A stretch of DNA of 6,928 bases from Candidatus Competibacteraceae bacterium (GCA_012032855.1 JAAUQA010000166.1:1-6928); one strand, 5' to 3'. Shown: positions 1-6,679, counted from the stretch's first letter. Numbers and translations: made by a program. Notes: generated by a model from the letters alone, not told the origin.

Positions 1-2143
1 CACAACCGGACGTTTTATCTCGTAATGTAGGCACCGTACCTGCAATAGTCGGTAGCGGCCCGCGCCGTTCGCTCAACCGCGGTAAGGTTTTGAGTAAGGC
101 GCGGGTATAGGGATGGACGGGGTTTTTTAGCACCGCCCGGGTCGAGGCGCATTCCATCGCTTTACCGGCGTACATGACTAATACACGATCAGCGACTTGC
201 GAAATGATGCCCATATCGTGGCTGATAAATAACATGGCCATGCCCATCTGCCCCTGTAGCTCCAGCATCAGGTCCAAAATTTGTGCTTGCACGGTCACAT
301 CCAAAGCGGTGGTTGGTTCATCGGCGATCAATACTTCGGGACGACAGGCCAAAGCCATCGCAATCATCACCCGTTGCCGCATACCACCGGACAGCTGATG
401 CGGATAATCGCGGGCGCGCCGGGCAGCGTCCGGAATATGGACCCGCTGTAACGCGGCCAGTGCTTGTTGCCAAGCTGTCTTGCGGGTAGCGTGTTGATGT
501 AAAATAAACATTTCCGCGACTTGTGCACCCACGGCATAGACCGGATTGAGCGCTGTCACCGGTTCTTGGAACACCATCGCGATGCGTCGCCCGCGCAAGG
601 TCTTCATCTCGGTTTCGGGCATTGCTAACAATGCATGGCCGTCAAAATCAATCTCTCCTGTCAGGGTTGCGCCGGGTGGCGTTAACCGGAGCAGGCTTAA
701 TCCGGTGAGCGATTTACCACAACCGCTTTCACCCACCACCCCAAGGGTTTCGCCGCGTTGCAGGGTAAAATTCAAGCGATCTACAGCGCTAAATGGGCCG
801 AATGCGACCGTCAAATCACGCACCGTCAGCAACGAAGTCGGTTCGGGAATCACCGCAGTTTGACTTTGGTAGCCCGCAGCCTGTAACACAGGGGGAATGG
901 ACGTGTTGTTCAAGGTCGTTGGTTCGGGTTCCACTGTTTGGGTATCTGCAGTCGAGGCGAGAGAAGCCAAATAATCCTGCAGCAGGCGATGTATAAAGCA
1001 GTAGCCATTCCCCACGTTGAGTAACAAACGCTGCTCTACAGCGTAATCCAGCCAACGCTGTCGCCGTGACAACCTATTCAGCACCGTCCCGGAGGGATAA
1101 TAGAAAGGTCGGTGCTGTAATTCGGCAGCTAAACGAACCAATTCTGCGCCGATTTGATGAGACAATTCCGGGTTCGCTCCACCCAGGCGGAAGCGCTGAT
1201 AAGCATCTAATAATTGGTCGCGCCGCGCCGCTAAAGAACCGCTTAATTGCAGTACCGACCGCTTGTCTTGTTGACACAGCAACGCTGAGATACCCAACAT
1301 CAGCGGCGTGCGAAGCAACTCCCACAGGACGGCGTCTTGCTGCAACGCGGTGTGGACGGCCGTCGGCGCTTCTCCCATCAGTATCAGAAAACGGGCGATT
1401 GTTTGTCGGGACAGGGGTTGGATAATCAGCGTTCCCTGTAGACACAGTTGATGTGCCAGTGCGTCGTAACCGCTTGCCCGACTGCAAACCGCTATCGGTA
1501 ACTGGGGATGTTGGTGCCGAAATTCAGCGATCGCTTCGATACATTGCTCTTCAAGGTCTACTCCTGTCTCTCCTATCTCATCCAGACTATCCAGTAACGG
1601 CAGGATTAAACCGGACTCCAGGCTGGACTGCGCCCATGAGCGAGGTATCCGATAATGCCGAGTGAGTTCGCTCACCAACCAAGCAGCGAATGGTAATGAC
1701 TGTGCCGACCAGGATGACAGGTTGAATACTACAGGGATGGGCTGTTCGATATGCTGTTGAGCCTGTTCCAGCAGTGCTTGAGTGAGTTCCAGCAGCAGGG
1801 TGGTTTTACCCGATCCGGGGGCCCCCGCAATCAGCAAGGTTCTACCCAACTCGTCAAACACAGAGTTGATCGCGGTACCGGCAGCAAGCCAGCGGGGCCT
1901 TGTTTTGGGCCGTTGTATGACCATCTCACCGCGCAAGTCGGTCATGTCGGACTGCTTTCCAAGTCCTAATACCCGGTAGGCTTCTCTATAGATAGACCGA
2001 TCCAAGACATCCACAATCCGGTCTTTGCGGACCCGTGCTAAGAGTCGTCGGCGATAGATTGTCCTGCTGAAGGCGTTTACCGATGAGTCTGCGGTCGGTC
2101 GCCGATTGGTTCTGGTGTTAAAAAGCCGGTTTATTTTTGGCAT
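1..2143 (-). CDS. NACHT NTPase fused to oligopeptide ABC transporter ATPase (3' end beyond window)
   Basis: The frame is open from ATG 2143 to the left edge, giving 714 residues without a stop, and continues beyond position 1. Residues about 20-390 form a STAND/NACHT NTPase. It has a YRRRLL-type N-terminal helix, Walker A GAPGSGKT (107-114), the strand IPVVFNLSSW, Walker B LLDSLDEI (183-190), a sensor-like VCSR (R222), LLRTPLML (from 276) and the terminal FIHRLLQDYLA box (about 383-393). A Thr/Pro-rich linker of about 40 residues follows. Then comes a peptide-type ABC ATPase: Walker A GESGCGKS (471-478), Q-loop Q526, signature LSGG (584-587), Walker B IADEPTTALD (D608, E609), H-loop H642, and the oligopeptide-family tail HPYTRALL. 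The ABC half should energise peptide import (Opp/Dpp type); the NACHT half normally senses or oligomerises. No Shine-Dalgarno precedes in-frame GTG 853 or TTG 832, so separate translation of the ABC half is unlikely. The ATG at 2143 also lacks a clear ribosome site; TTG 2149 is an alternative start. An in-frame stop lies shortly upstream. Confidence 0.9.
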   Translation of the reverse strand, partial: MPKINRLFNTRTNRRPTADSSVNAFSRTIYRRRLLARVRKDRIVDVLDRSIYREAYRVLGLGKQSDMTDLRGEMVIQRPKTRPRWLAAGTAINSVFDELGRTLLIAGAPGSGKTTLLLELTQALLEQAQQHIEQPIPVVFNLSSWSAQSLPFAAWLVSELTRHYRIPRSWAQSSLESGLILPLLDSLDEIGETGVDLEEQCIEAIAEFRHQHPQLPIAVCSRASGYDALAHQLCLQGTLIIQPLSRQTIARFLILMGEAPTAVHTALQQDAVLWELLRTPLMLGISALLCQQDKRSVLQLSGSLAARRDQLLDAYQRFRLGGANPELSHQIGAELVRLAAELQHRPFYYPSGTVLNRLSRRQRWLDYAVEQRLLLNVGNGYCFIHRLLQDYLASLASTADTQTVEPEPTTLNNTSIPPVLQAAGYQSQTAVIPEPTSLLTVRDLTVAFGPFSAVDRLNFTLQRGETLGVVGESGCGKSLTGLSLLRLTPPGATLTGEIDFDGHALLAMPETEMKTLRGRRIAMVFQEPVTALNPVYAVGAQVAEMFILHQHATRKTAWQQALAALQRVHIPDAARRARDYPHQLSGGMRQRVMIAMALACRPEVLIADEPTTALDVTVQAQILDLMLELQGQMGMAMLFISHDMGIISQVADRVLVMYAGKAMECASTRAVLKNPVHPYTRALLKTLPRLSERRGPLPTIAGTVPTLRDKTSGC

Positions 2144-2181
2144 TAACAACGTCGTTTTAATATCCGTGCTGTTGTGGAATG

Positions 2182-2210
2182 TTTACATGGACAATGCTTA
2201 AGCTTAGTAT
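2182..2210 (+). promoter_or_regulatory. Sigma70-like promoter for the CNB-GGDEF gene
   Basis: A TTTACA -35 box (2182-2187) and a TAGTAT -10 box (2205-2210) are separated by exactly 17 bases. They point toward the GGDEF gene and lie about 118 bases before its ATG. The predicted transcript would have a leader of about 110 bases that contains the hairpin at 2273-2303. Each box is one to two bases from consensus. No experiment supports it. Confidence 0.5.
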
Positions 2211-2252
2211 GTTCTGATCGCTAAGCGGTTAACTTTTATGCGTTTCTGGACT

Positions 2253-2266
2253 ATTAATCATTAATC
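2253..2266 (+). repeat. Two tandem copies of ATTAATC
   Basis: Two adjacent copies of the 7-mer ATTAATC occur just before the leader hairpin, downstream of the predicted transcription start. This could be a small regulator-binding site or chance in an AT-rich spacer. No regulator is recognised. Confidence 0.25.
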
Positions 2267-2272
2267 ACAGGG

Positions 2273-2303
2273 GGCGGAGTTCGGTTTAAAAAACCGAGCC
2301 GCC
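2273..2303 (+). promoter_or_regulatory. Leader hairpin upstream of the CNB-GGDEF gene
   Basis: GGCGG (2273-2277) pairs with CCGCC (2299-2303), and TCGGTTT (2281-2287) pairs with AAACCGA (2291-2297). The loop is AAA, with a small asymmetric internal loop (AGT against G). Twelve base pairs in 31 bases make this a stable structure. It ends 24 bases before the ATG and no T-run follows, so it is not a typical intrinsic terminator. It could be an RNA element affecting translation or an operator for a DNA-binding protein. It does not match a c-di-GMP riboswitch as far as I can see. Confidence 0.55.
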
Positions 2304-2327
2304 ACAGGCATAGGATTGATCATTCTG

Positions 2328-3275
2328 ATGGATAATGAAAGTCAGGTTTTTCTTTCTCAGACCCGATTGTTCCACAACGTAGATAAGGCATTAATTGCCG
2401 ATTGTGTACGTCTTGGTGGCCAACGATTCCTTCAGAAGGGCAATATACTGCTCGATCCTGAACATAAAAACGATTGCCTTTTTGTGGTTTTTTCCGGCTG
2501 TTTCGGTGTTTATTTAAGTCCCACTGATGATCGATGTTTAGTCGAGTTAAGCGCCGGCGAGTGTGTTGGTGAGGTATCGGTGCTTGACCAAATTAACCCC
2601 TCGGCCTATGTGATCGCAGAGAGCCAAAGTCAGGTGCTTGCACTGTCCAGTGAGCTGCTTTGGTCTATGTTGGCACAATCGCTTGCATTGACTCGCAATC
2701 TTTTATGTATTTTAACGAGTCGGATTCGACAAAATAACGCACAAATTAATAATTTTAAGAAAAATGCCAATATCGATACGTTGACTGGATTGTACAATCG
2801 ACGTTGGTTAGAAGAAGTGTTTAAGCGCGAACAGCGCCGCATCAGTAACGACAGCTCGCTTACTTTATGTTTAATTATGATTGATGTCGATCATTTCAAA
2901 CGGTTTAATGACCGGTACGGGCATTTAGCCGGTGATAAAGTGCTTGAACGTGTTGCTGCAACTCTGCGTAGCTGCATTCGACCGAGGGATGTAGTAGTTC
3001 GCTTTGGCGGTGAAGAGTTTGTTGTTATGTTGCCTAACACGCTGCTCGAAGCGGCTGTTTTCATTGCCGAGCGAATCGCAAAAAGAATTCGCTATACTCA
3101 AATGAAATTCGATTCTACCAACGCCCCGGTATCGATCACCGTGTCTGCGGGTGTGGCTAAAATGCTGCCGGTCGATTCTTTGAATGAGCTGGTGAACCGT
3201 GCTGATTCCGCTTTATATGAGGCCAAACGCAATGGGCGCGATCAGGTCTGTTACTCACCTACTGTGCCTAGATAA
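2328..3275 (+). CDS. CNB-like domain plus GGDEF diguanylate cyclase
   Basis: This 315-residue cytoplasmic protein is predicted to make c-di-GMP from two GTP. Residues about 8-120 resemble a cyclic-nucleotide-binding domain of the CRP family: they contain the beta-roll and a GEVSVLD phosphate-cassette segment (G81, E82). The usual Arg before Ser-Ala is Pro91, so cAMP binding is uncertain. A helical linker leads to a GGDEF domain (about 148-312) with DTLTGLYNRR, the metal-site region IDVDHFKRFND (first Asp 186), GGEEF (227-231) and an RPRD inhibitory site (218-221) five residues before it. The enzyme should therefore be active and product-inhibited. There are no membrane segments. I chose ATG 2328 because AGGA (2312-2315) lies upstream of it; TTG 2316 would directly abut that AGGA, which is too close. 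The 3' end overlaps the convergent cyclase gene by 25 bases, and the gene has its own promoter. Confidence 0.92.
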   Translation: MDNESQVFLSQTRLFHNVDKALIADCVRLGGQRFLQKGNILLDPEHKNDCLFVVFSGCFGVYLSPTDDRCLVELSAGECVGEVSVLDQINPSAYVIAESQSQVLALSSELLWSMLAQSLALTRNLLCILTSRIRQNNAQINNFKKNANIDTLTGLYNRRWLEEVFKREQRRISNDSSLTLCLIMIDVDHFKRFNDRYGHLAGDKVLERVAATLRSCIRPRDVVVRFGGEEFVVMLPNTLLEAAVFIAERIAKRIRYTQMKFDSTNAPVSITVSAGVAKMLPVDSLNELVNRADSALYEAKRNGRDQVCYSPTVPR

Positions 3276-3748
3276 GGTATTCCTTCCCATGTGAGCGGGT
3301 CAATGTGATCCTTGAGGTAATGGTTGCAACTGTTTAAATAGATCTTGGCCGCGCCATCCTGTGGACATGTGGTGTGACACGCCTCAAATCGTTGTTTCGC
3401 TTGTTGCACATTGCCTTGAATATAAAGATCAATTCCGGCTTGAAACAGCGATTCTGTTGATTGTTTCGCATTACGCAAAACCGGATCTTCACCATCCAAT
3501 ACTTCGAAAATGCCGACCGATTGTTTTCTACCTTTAACTTTTATCTTGCCGATTGCCCGCATAGTGTACCTTTCCGGTTTCTGAAGACGCCTAAAAATAT
3601 CTTCGCTAATCAACAGTGTAACCTCAAAGCGTTTCGTCATATCTTGTAAGCGGGAAGCCAAATTGACTGCATCACCAATTACTCCACCTTGAATTCTATC
3701 TGCTTCACCAATAACTCCTAATCTAAGTTTCCCCAAAATGAAGGCCAA
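3251..3748 (-). CDS. C-terminal part of the class III cyclase plus TPR-like tail (fragment)
   Basis: This reading frame holds the second half of the cyclase domain. Its real sequence begins near LRLGVIGEADR; the residues before that, including the TTG at 3748, are out-of-frame translation. The core DAVNLASRLQ carries the base-contacting Asp and the transition-state Asn and Arg of class III cyclases. Next comes LLISEDIFRRL, then a tail of about 60 residues (LFQAGIDLYIQGNVQQAKQRF and on to YLNSCNHYL) that reads as a TPR-like helical pair, common after cyclase domains of this family. By itself the fragment lacks both metal-binding Asp residues and cannot be active. It is the continuation of the frame ending at 3723, separated by a single-base +1-type shift. 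Its stop overlaps the convergent GGDEF gene. Confidence 0.8.
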   Translation of the reverse strand: MAFILGKLRLGVIGEADRIQGGVIGDAVNLASRLQDMTKRFEVTLLISEDIFRRLQKPERYTMRAIGKIKVKGRKQSVGIFEVLDGEDPVLRNAKQSTESLFQAGIDLYIQGNVQQAKQRFEACHTTCPQDGAAKIYLNSCNHYLKDHIDPLTWEGIPYLGTVGE

Positions 3749-5738
3749 TGCCGATTCTGATTGGGCCTAGGTTGTTGTCGAATAGTGCAGCTTCATTGTA
3801 TGTTTTTAAGAAAGACAGCATGTTAATGGCCGATTGCAATGCATCGTCGGGTGAGTTGCAAAATAGAGCGACTATCGCATCTCCTACATATTGATCGATA
3901 AAACCTCCGTGATGGCGTACTAAGGGCCCCATCTTGTTCAAATAAAAATTAATGTAGCTAAACACCTGTTCTGATGTTGCTTGTTCGGCAAAAGATGAAA
4001 AGGAACGAATATCTGAGAATAGAATGCTGACTTCTCTCTCTACGTTATCTCCTAACCTGATATCCAAAATACTCTTTTTGTCTAGCTGCCTCAAAAAATC
4101 AGTGGGTACAAATTTATCGACTATTAATTGTGTTTTAGTTATATTGAGATGAGCCTTAATGCGCGCTAATAACTCTTCTTTATGGAATGGCTTGAGCAGA
4201 TAATCGTTGGCGCCTGCGCTAAGTCCTTCTATTAAGTCGCCGGATTGATTGCGTATGGTTAATATAATAATAGGTAGTTGCGTCAGTGAATAGTGTTGCC
4301 TAATTCTGCGGGTGGCTTCAAACCCATTCATAATAGGCATCATCAAGTCCATGACAACCAAGTCCGGCTTTTTGGTTTGCAAGAGTTCCAGAGCAGCGAG
4401 ACCATTACGTGCAACCCATATTTGATAATGGTTTGAAGAGAGGTGGTCGCTAATGAGTTGCACATTAATAGATTCATCATCAACGATAAGAATTGTAACT
4501 GTATTCTGCGCAGGCTGTGCAATATTAGAGTTTATATCTTCGCGCAAATAGACATTCGGATCAGGTTCGATGAAACGAGCATTGAAAGGAGATGGCATAA
4601 AATCCTGTGACTGGTGCAACTTAGGATAAACAGGTAAAGTAAAAGAAAATACTGCGCCTGGTTTTTCGCTACTTTCGACCTGCATAGTCCCGCCGTGCAA
4701 CTCGACCAGTTGTTTTGCTATCGATAAACCCAACCCCGTGCCGCCATAGGTATCCGCTTTGGGCCGATTGGCTTGGCTAAAGGCTTCAAAAATATGAGAT
4801 TGTTCCTCTTTGGGTATACCGATCCCAGTATCTTTTACCAATACCCTGATTAATTCACCTTCGGCTAATGCGGTAACAGTGACTGCACCGTGATCGGTAA
4901 ATTTAATGGCGTTGCCGATCAGATTGAACAGAATCTGTTGTACGCGATCCTCATCAGCAAAAACCTGAGGAATATTAGGAGCAACATGGTTGTTCAACTC
5001 AATCAACTTGTCCCCGACAAGTGGTTTAACTGTTATTAAAATCAGATCAACGAGACTGCTCAAGTCTAAAGGTTTTAAATTAAGTTTAATATCTTGGTGG
5101 CGGATTCTAGAGAAGTCCAATATGTCGTTGACCAAATTATAGAGTCGCCTAGCACTATGATTGATTAGACTTAAATAGTGCCTTTGTTGCAGATGTGACT
5201 GGCCCTGATCACGTAAAGACTGGGTTAAGCCTATGATTCCATTTAGAGGTGTTTTTAATTCATGAGAGGTATTGGTAAGAAAATTATCCTTGAGACGGTC
5301 CATGCGTTTTAATTGCTTAGCTTGACTTGCCAACTCTTGATTGGTTTTTTTCAGTTCCTCGGATTTGGATTTTAAATCTAATGCTAATTTTTCTGATAAC
5401 ATATATGCGTCTTTGTTTTTTCTTGCTATAGCAGCGGCCTGCATCAAAATAAAAACGATCAGACCGAAATGAAGATATAATACATCCTGAATAACTTGCA
5501 TCGCCACTAATATGGCATGAGTATTGGTTGCTGATAACGCAATAATTCCTGAAAAAACAAGAAAACCAATAACGCTTCTCTCTTTTAGGAAAGCGTAAAG
5601 ACAGACATAGCTTGCCCACAGCATGACCAAAGTATGATGAAAAGGTAAAAAGAATATGAAGAAACTCAACATTACCTCATAGAAAGGCAGGATCCAGGCT
5701 GCGGCAATATAAAATGCACTCGGCAATACTAATAGCAT
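3723..5738 (-). CDS. Membrane-anchored histidine kinase, receiver and N-terminal half of cyclase (fragment)
   Basis: This is a 671-residue frame. Residues 1-105 hold about four membrane helices, the second half of a 7TM-DISM region. A charged coiled coil follows (about 113-150). HisKA has the H-box TNTSHELKTPLNG (phospho-acceptor His159). HATPase has the N-box FNLIGNAIKF (N272, N276), G1 DTGIGIP (D303) and G2 GGTGLGLS (332-339). The receiver (about 414-533) has acidic D420/D421, phospho-Asp D464 in VVMDLMMP, T494 and K516. The cyclase starts at about 570 with metal Asp in FSDIRSF (D576) and YVGDAIVALF (D620); the usual adenine-selecting Lys is Gln616. The frame stops right after IGLHFGE, in the middle of the cyclase. 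ATG 5738 lacks a good Shine-Dalgarno and sits inside the membrane region, overlapping the upstream stop by 10 bases, so it is probably not the native start. The signal path would be autophosphorylation, transfer to D464 and control of the cyclase. Confidence 0.88.
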   Translation of the reverse strand: MLLVLPSAFYIAAAWILPFYEVMLSFFIFFLPFHHTLVMLWASYVCLYAFLKERSVIGFLVFSGIIALSATNTHAILVAMQVIQDVLYLHFGLIVFILMQAAAIARKNKDAYMLSEKLALDLKSKSEELKKTNQELASQAKQLKRMDRLKDNFLTNTSHELKTPLNGIIGLTQSLRDQGQSHLQQRHYLSLINHSARRLYNLVNDILDFSRIRHQDIKLNLKPLDLSSLVDLILITVKPLVGDKLIELNNHVAPNIPQVFADEDRVQQILFNLIGNAIKFTDHGAVTVTALAEGELIRVLVKDTGIGIPKEEQSHIFEAFSQANRPKADTYGGTGLGLSIAKQLVELHGGTMQVESSEKPGAVFSFTLPVYPKLHQSQDFMPSPFNARFIEPDPNVYLREDINSNIAQPAQNTVTILIVDDESINVQLISDHLSSNHYQIWVARNGLAALELLQTKKPDLVVMDLMMPIMNGFEATRRIRQHYSLTQLPIIILTIRNQSGDLIEGLSAGANDYLLKPFHKEELLARIKAHLNITKTQLIVDKFVPTDFLRQLDKKSILDIRLGDNVEREVSILFSDIRSFSSFAEQATSEQVFSYINFYLNKMGPLVRHHGGFIDQYVGDAIVALFCNSPDDALQSAINMLSFLKTYNEAALFDNNLGPIRIGIGLHFGET

Positions 5739-6523
5739 TGAAAATTTATTTTTGCTTCTTGAGGGATGATGTTGCGCAAAAAATAGACTAGCGAAATAAT
5801 ATCAAGATTGATAAGAGAAACTAACAGCCTTTGCAGATTACTATAATTGAACGCCTCTCCTAAAAAATCACCGATGTGTTCATTGACATAAAGGACTATA
5901 AAAGCGATACAAAAACAAAACAGGCCGAACCAGAATGTTGCAAAATCTTTCGGTCTCAGCAAGAACAGTATCCAATGATAAAGTCCCGCTGCCAAAGTAA
6001 TACCTATTAGCAAAAAGTCGGTGGCACGGTTGGTTTTTAGCTTGCTGACAATACTCGCTTCTTCACCGATCTCAGGCACTAGCCAAGGACCGGCAAAAGC
6101 ATGGTAATGGTGATTGCTGATTCGCCAGACTACAATCAGTTCAGCAGCCGCATAGACAGGGAAATCTTTGGCGTGCTTTGGTGGAATAACTAATTCCGCG
6201 TCCTGTTGTAAATCTCCACTATGTATCAGTTCTGAAAGTGGTTTTCTGGAACTGTCGAAAACCTGCATAGTGTAAGGTGAATCTATGGGTCTTACGACAA
6301 TGCGCAGAAATTTTAATGGTGCCTCCGAAAGCGACTGCGGCAGCAGTATCTTAAGCCACAGAGTCGCGAATCCCGGTCCTTTTATTACAGTGCCGTTCGC
6401 CAATACTAATCCGTTCCATACATTGGGTACCGACAAATAAGCATCCGGTTTGCTATCCTGGTCTAGGGGCAGATTATCTTCGTCAAGAAATTGCCTCCAA
6501 TAAAAAGCCCATTCTCCCTGCAT
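5729..6523 (-). CDS. N-terminal sensory domain and first membrane helices of the 7TMR-DISM sensor (fragment)
   Basis: From ATG 6523 this frame gives 264 residues, but homology clearly starts earlier: the bases up to 6595 are in frame and encode VKGVLDLRHWDLLQHGSIE, the usual opening of this sensory domain. The ATG is therefore only the first start codon after the TGA. Residues about 1-160 (MQGEWAFYWRQFL, SVPNVWNG, FATLWLKILLP, AGPWLVPEIGEE) are a galactose-binding-like/7TMR-DISM extracytoplasmic beta-sandwich that would bind a small ligand in the periplasm. Three hydrophobic helices follow (about 169-189, 194-213, 232-249). The frame ends at RNIIPQEAKINF plus three out-of-frame residues, exactly where the next frame continues the 7TM region. 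Alone it would be a sensor without output. Confidence 0.82.
   Translation of the reverse strand: MQGEWAFYWRQFLDEDNLPLDQDSKPDAYLSVPNVWNGLVLANGTVIKGPGFATLWLKILLPQSLSEAPLKFLRIVVRPIDSPYTMQVFDSSRKPLSELIHSGDLQQDAELVIPPKHAKDFPVYAAAELIVVWRISNHHYHAFAGPWLVPEIGEEASIVSKLKTNRATDFLLIGITLAAGLYHWILFLLRPKDFATFWFGLFCFCIAFIVLYVNEHIGDFLGEAFNYSNLQRLLVSLINLDIISLVYFLRNIIPQEAKINFQCY
5741..5747 (-). other. A_AAT_TTT heptamer at the frame break
   Basis: On the minus strand, in the upstream frame, the codons ATA AAT TTT form the pattern X_XXY_YYZ, which is the classical -1 slippery pattern. A slip of one base back at this point moves from the sensory-domain frame into the kinase frame and reads AAA TTT TCA ATG. The zero-frame stop TAG follows within four codons. 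The same run is also a typical place for a one-base deletion error, which is the simpler explanation. Confidence 0.35.
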
Positions 6524-6595
6524 TTCAATCGATCCATGCTGGAGAAGATCCCAGTGCCGGAGATCCAGAACGCCCTTGACGGCGACCGGTGCTGT

Positions 6596-6679
6596 TCAGC
6601 GTGAGCAGCAAACCGTACAAGGTGAAAAAACCAACAGCGTGAAGAGTATTCGCTTACCGATACGCTGCCGTTGGTTCAC
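6596..6679 (-). CDS. Signal-peptide leader of the sensor gene, ended by in-frame TGA
   Basis: GTG 6679 follows a perfect AAGGAGGT (6694-6687) by 7 bases. It opens 27 codons beginning MNQRQRIGKRILFTLLVF, which have the basic N-region and hydrophobic core of a signal peptide. TGA at 6598-6596 then stops the frame. The codons after the TGA, still in the same frame, encode TAPVAVKGVLDLRHWD, the start of the mature sensory domain, so this is the true start of the large sensor gene. An alternative reading adds one T to the TTTTTT run, which gives a more hydrophobic VFFTLYGLLLTL and avoids the TGA, but it then needs a second compensating change near 6587. As given, the product would be a 27-residue peptide. 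Confidence 0.7.
   Translation of the reverse strand: MNQRQRIGKRILFTLLVFSPCTVCCSR

Larger units (their letters stand above)
3251..6679 (-). pseudogene. Interrupted 7TMR-DISM hybrid histidine kinase with receiver and nucleotide cyclase
   Basis: Joining the pieces from GTG 6679 to TAA 3251 gives one protein of about 1140 residues. Its order is signal peptide, extracytoplasmic beta-sandwich, seven membrane segments, coiled coil, HisKA, HATPase, receiver, class III cyclase and TPR-like tail. The joined product fits known hybrid sensor cyclases without missing domain parts. Three lesions interrupt it: TGA at 6598-6596, a frame change at the T-run 5741-5744 (one base apparently missing), and a frame change at 3728-3734 (one base apparently extra). 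Removing one A at the last site gives the expected HFGELRLGVIG across the cyclase core; adding one T at the second joins the third and fourth membrane segments. The domains keep nearly all catalytic residues, which argues for recent damage, assembly errors or recoding rather than old decay. The gene begins 30 bases after the stop of the peptide-binding protein gene, so the two probably form an operon. Confidence 0.8.

Noticed and set aside
1816..1828. Perfect palindrome CGGGGGCCCCCG
   Set aside because: It lies in the codons of the NACHT Walker A loop (GAPG) and is explained by coding constraints; no sign of a regulatory role.
174..1979. Several open frames of 60-137 codons on both strands
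   Set aside because: They overlap the long NACHT-ABC frame, show no recognisable motifs and have no ribosome sites. They are shadows of that gene.
2204..2232. Minus-strand promoter candidate TTAACC, 17-base spacer, TACTAA for the NACHT-ABC gene
   Set aside because: The position and spacing fit, but the boxes match consensus at only about four and three of six positions, so it is too weak to annotate.
2262..2312. GEMM-type c-di-GMP riboswitch in the GGDEF leader
   Set aside because: CACAGG-like words and a stem are present, but the conserved GEMM core and its two-helix arrangement are not.
5317..5619. 100-codon minus-strand frame inside the kinase gene
   Set aside because: It is wholly contained in the kinase frame, has an implausible Cys/Arg/Lys-rich composition and no family motif.
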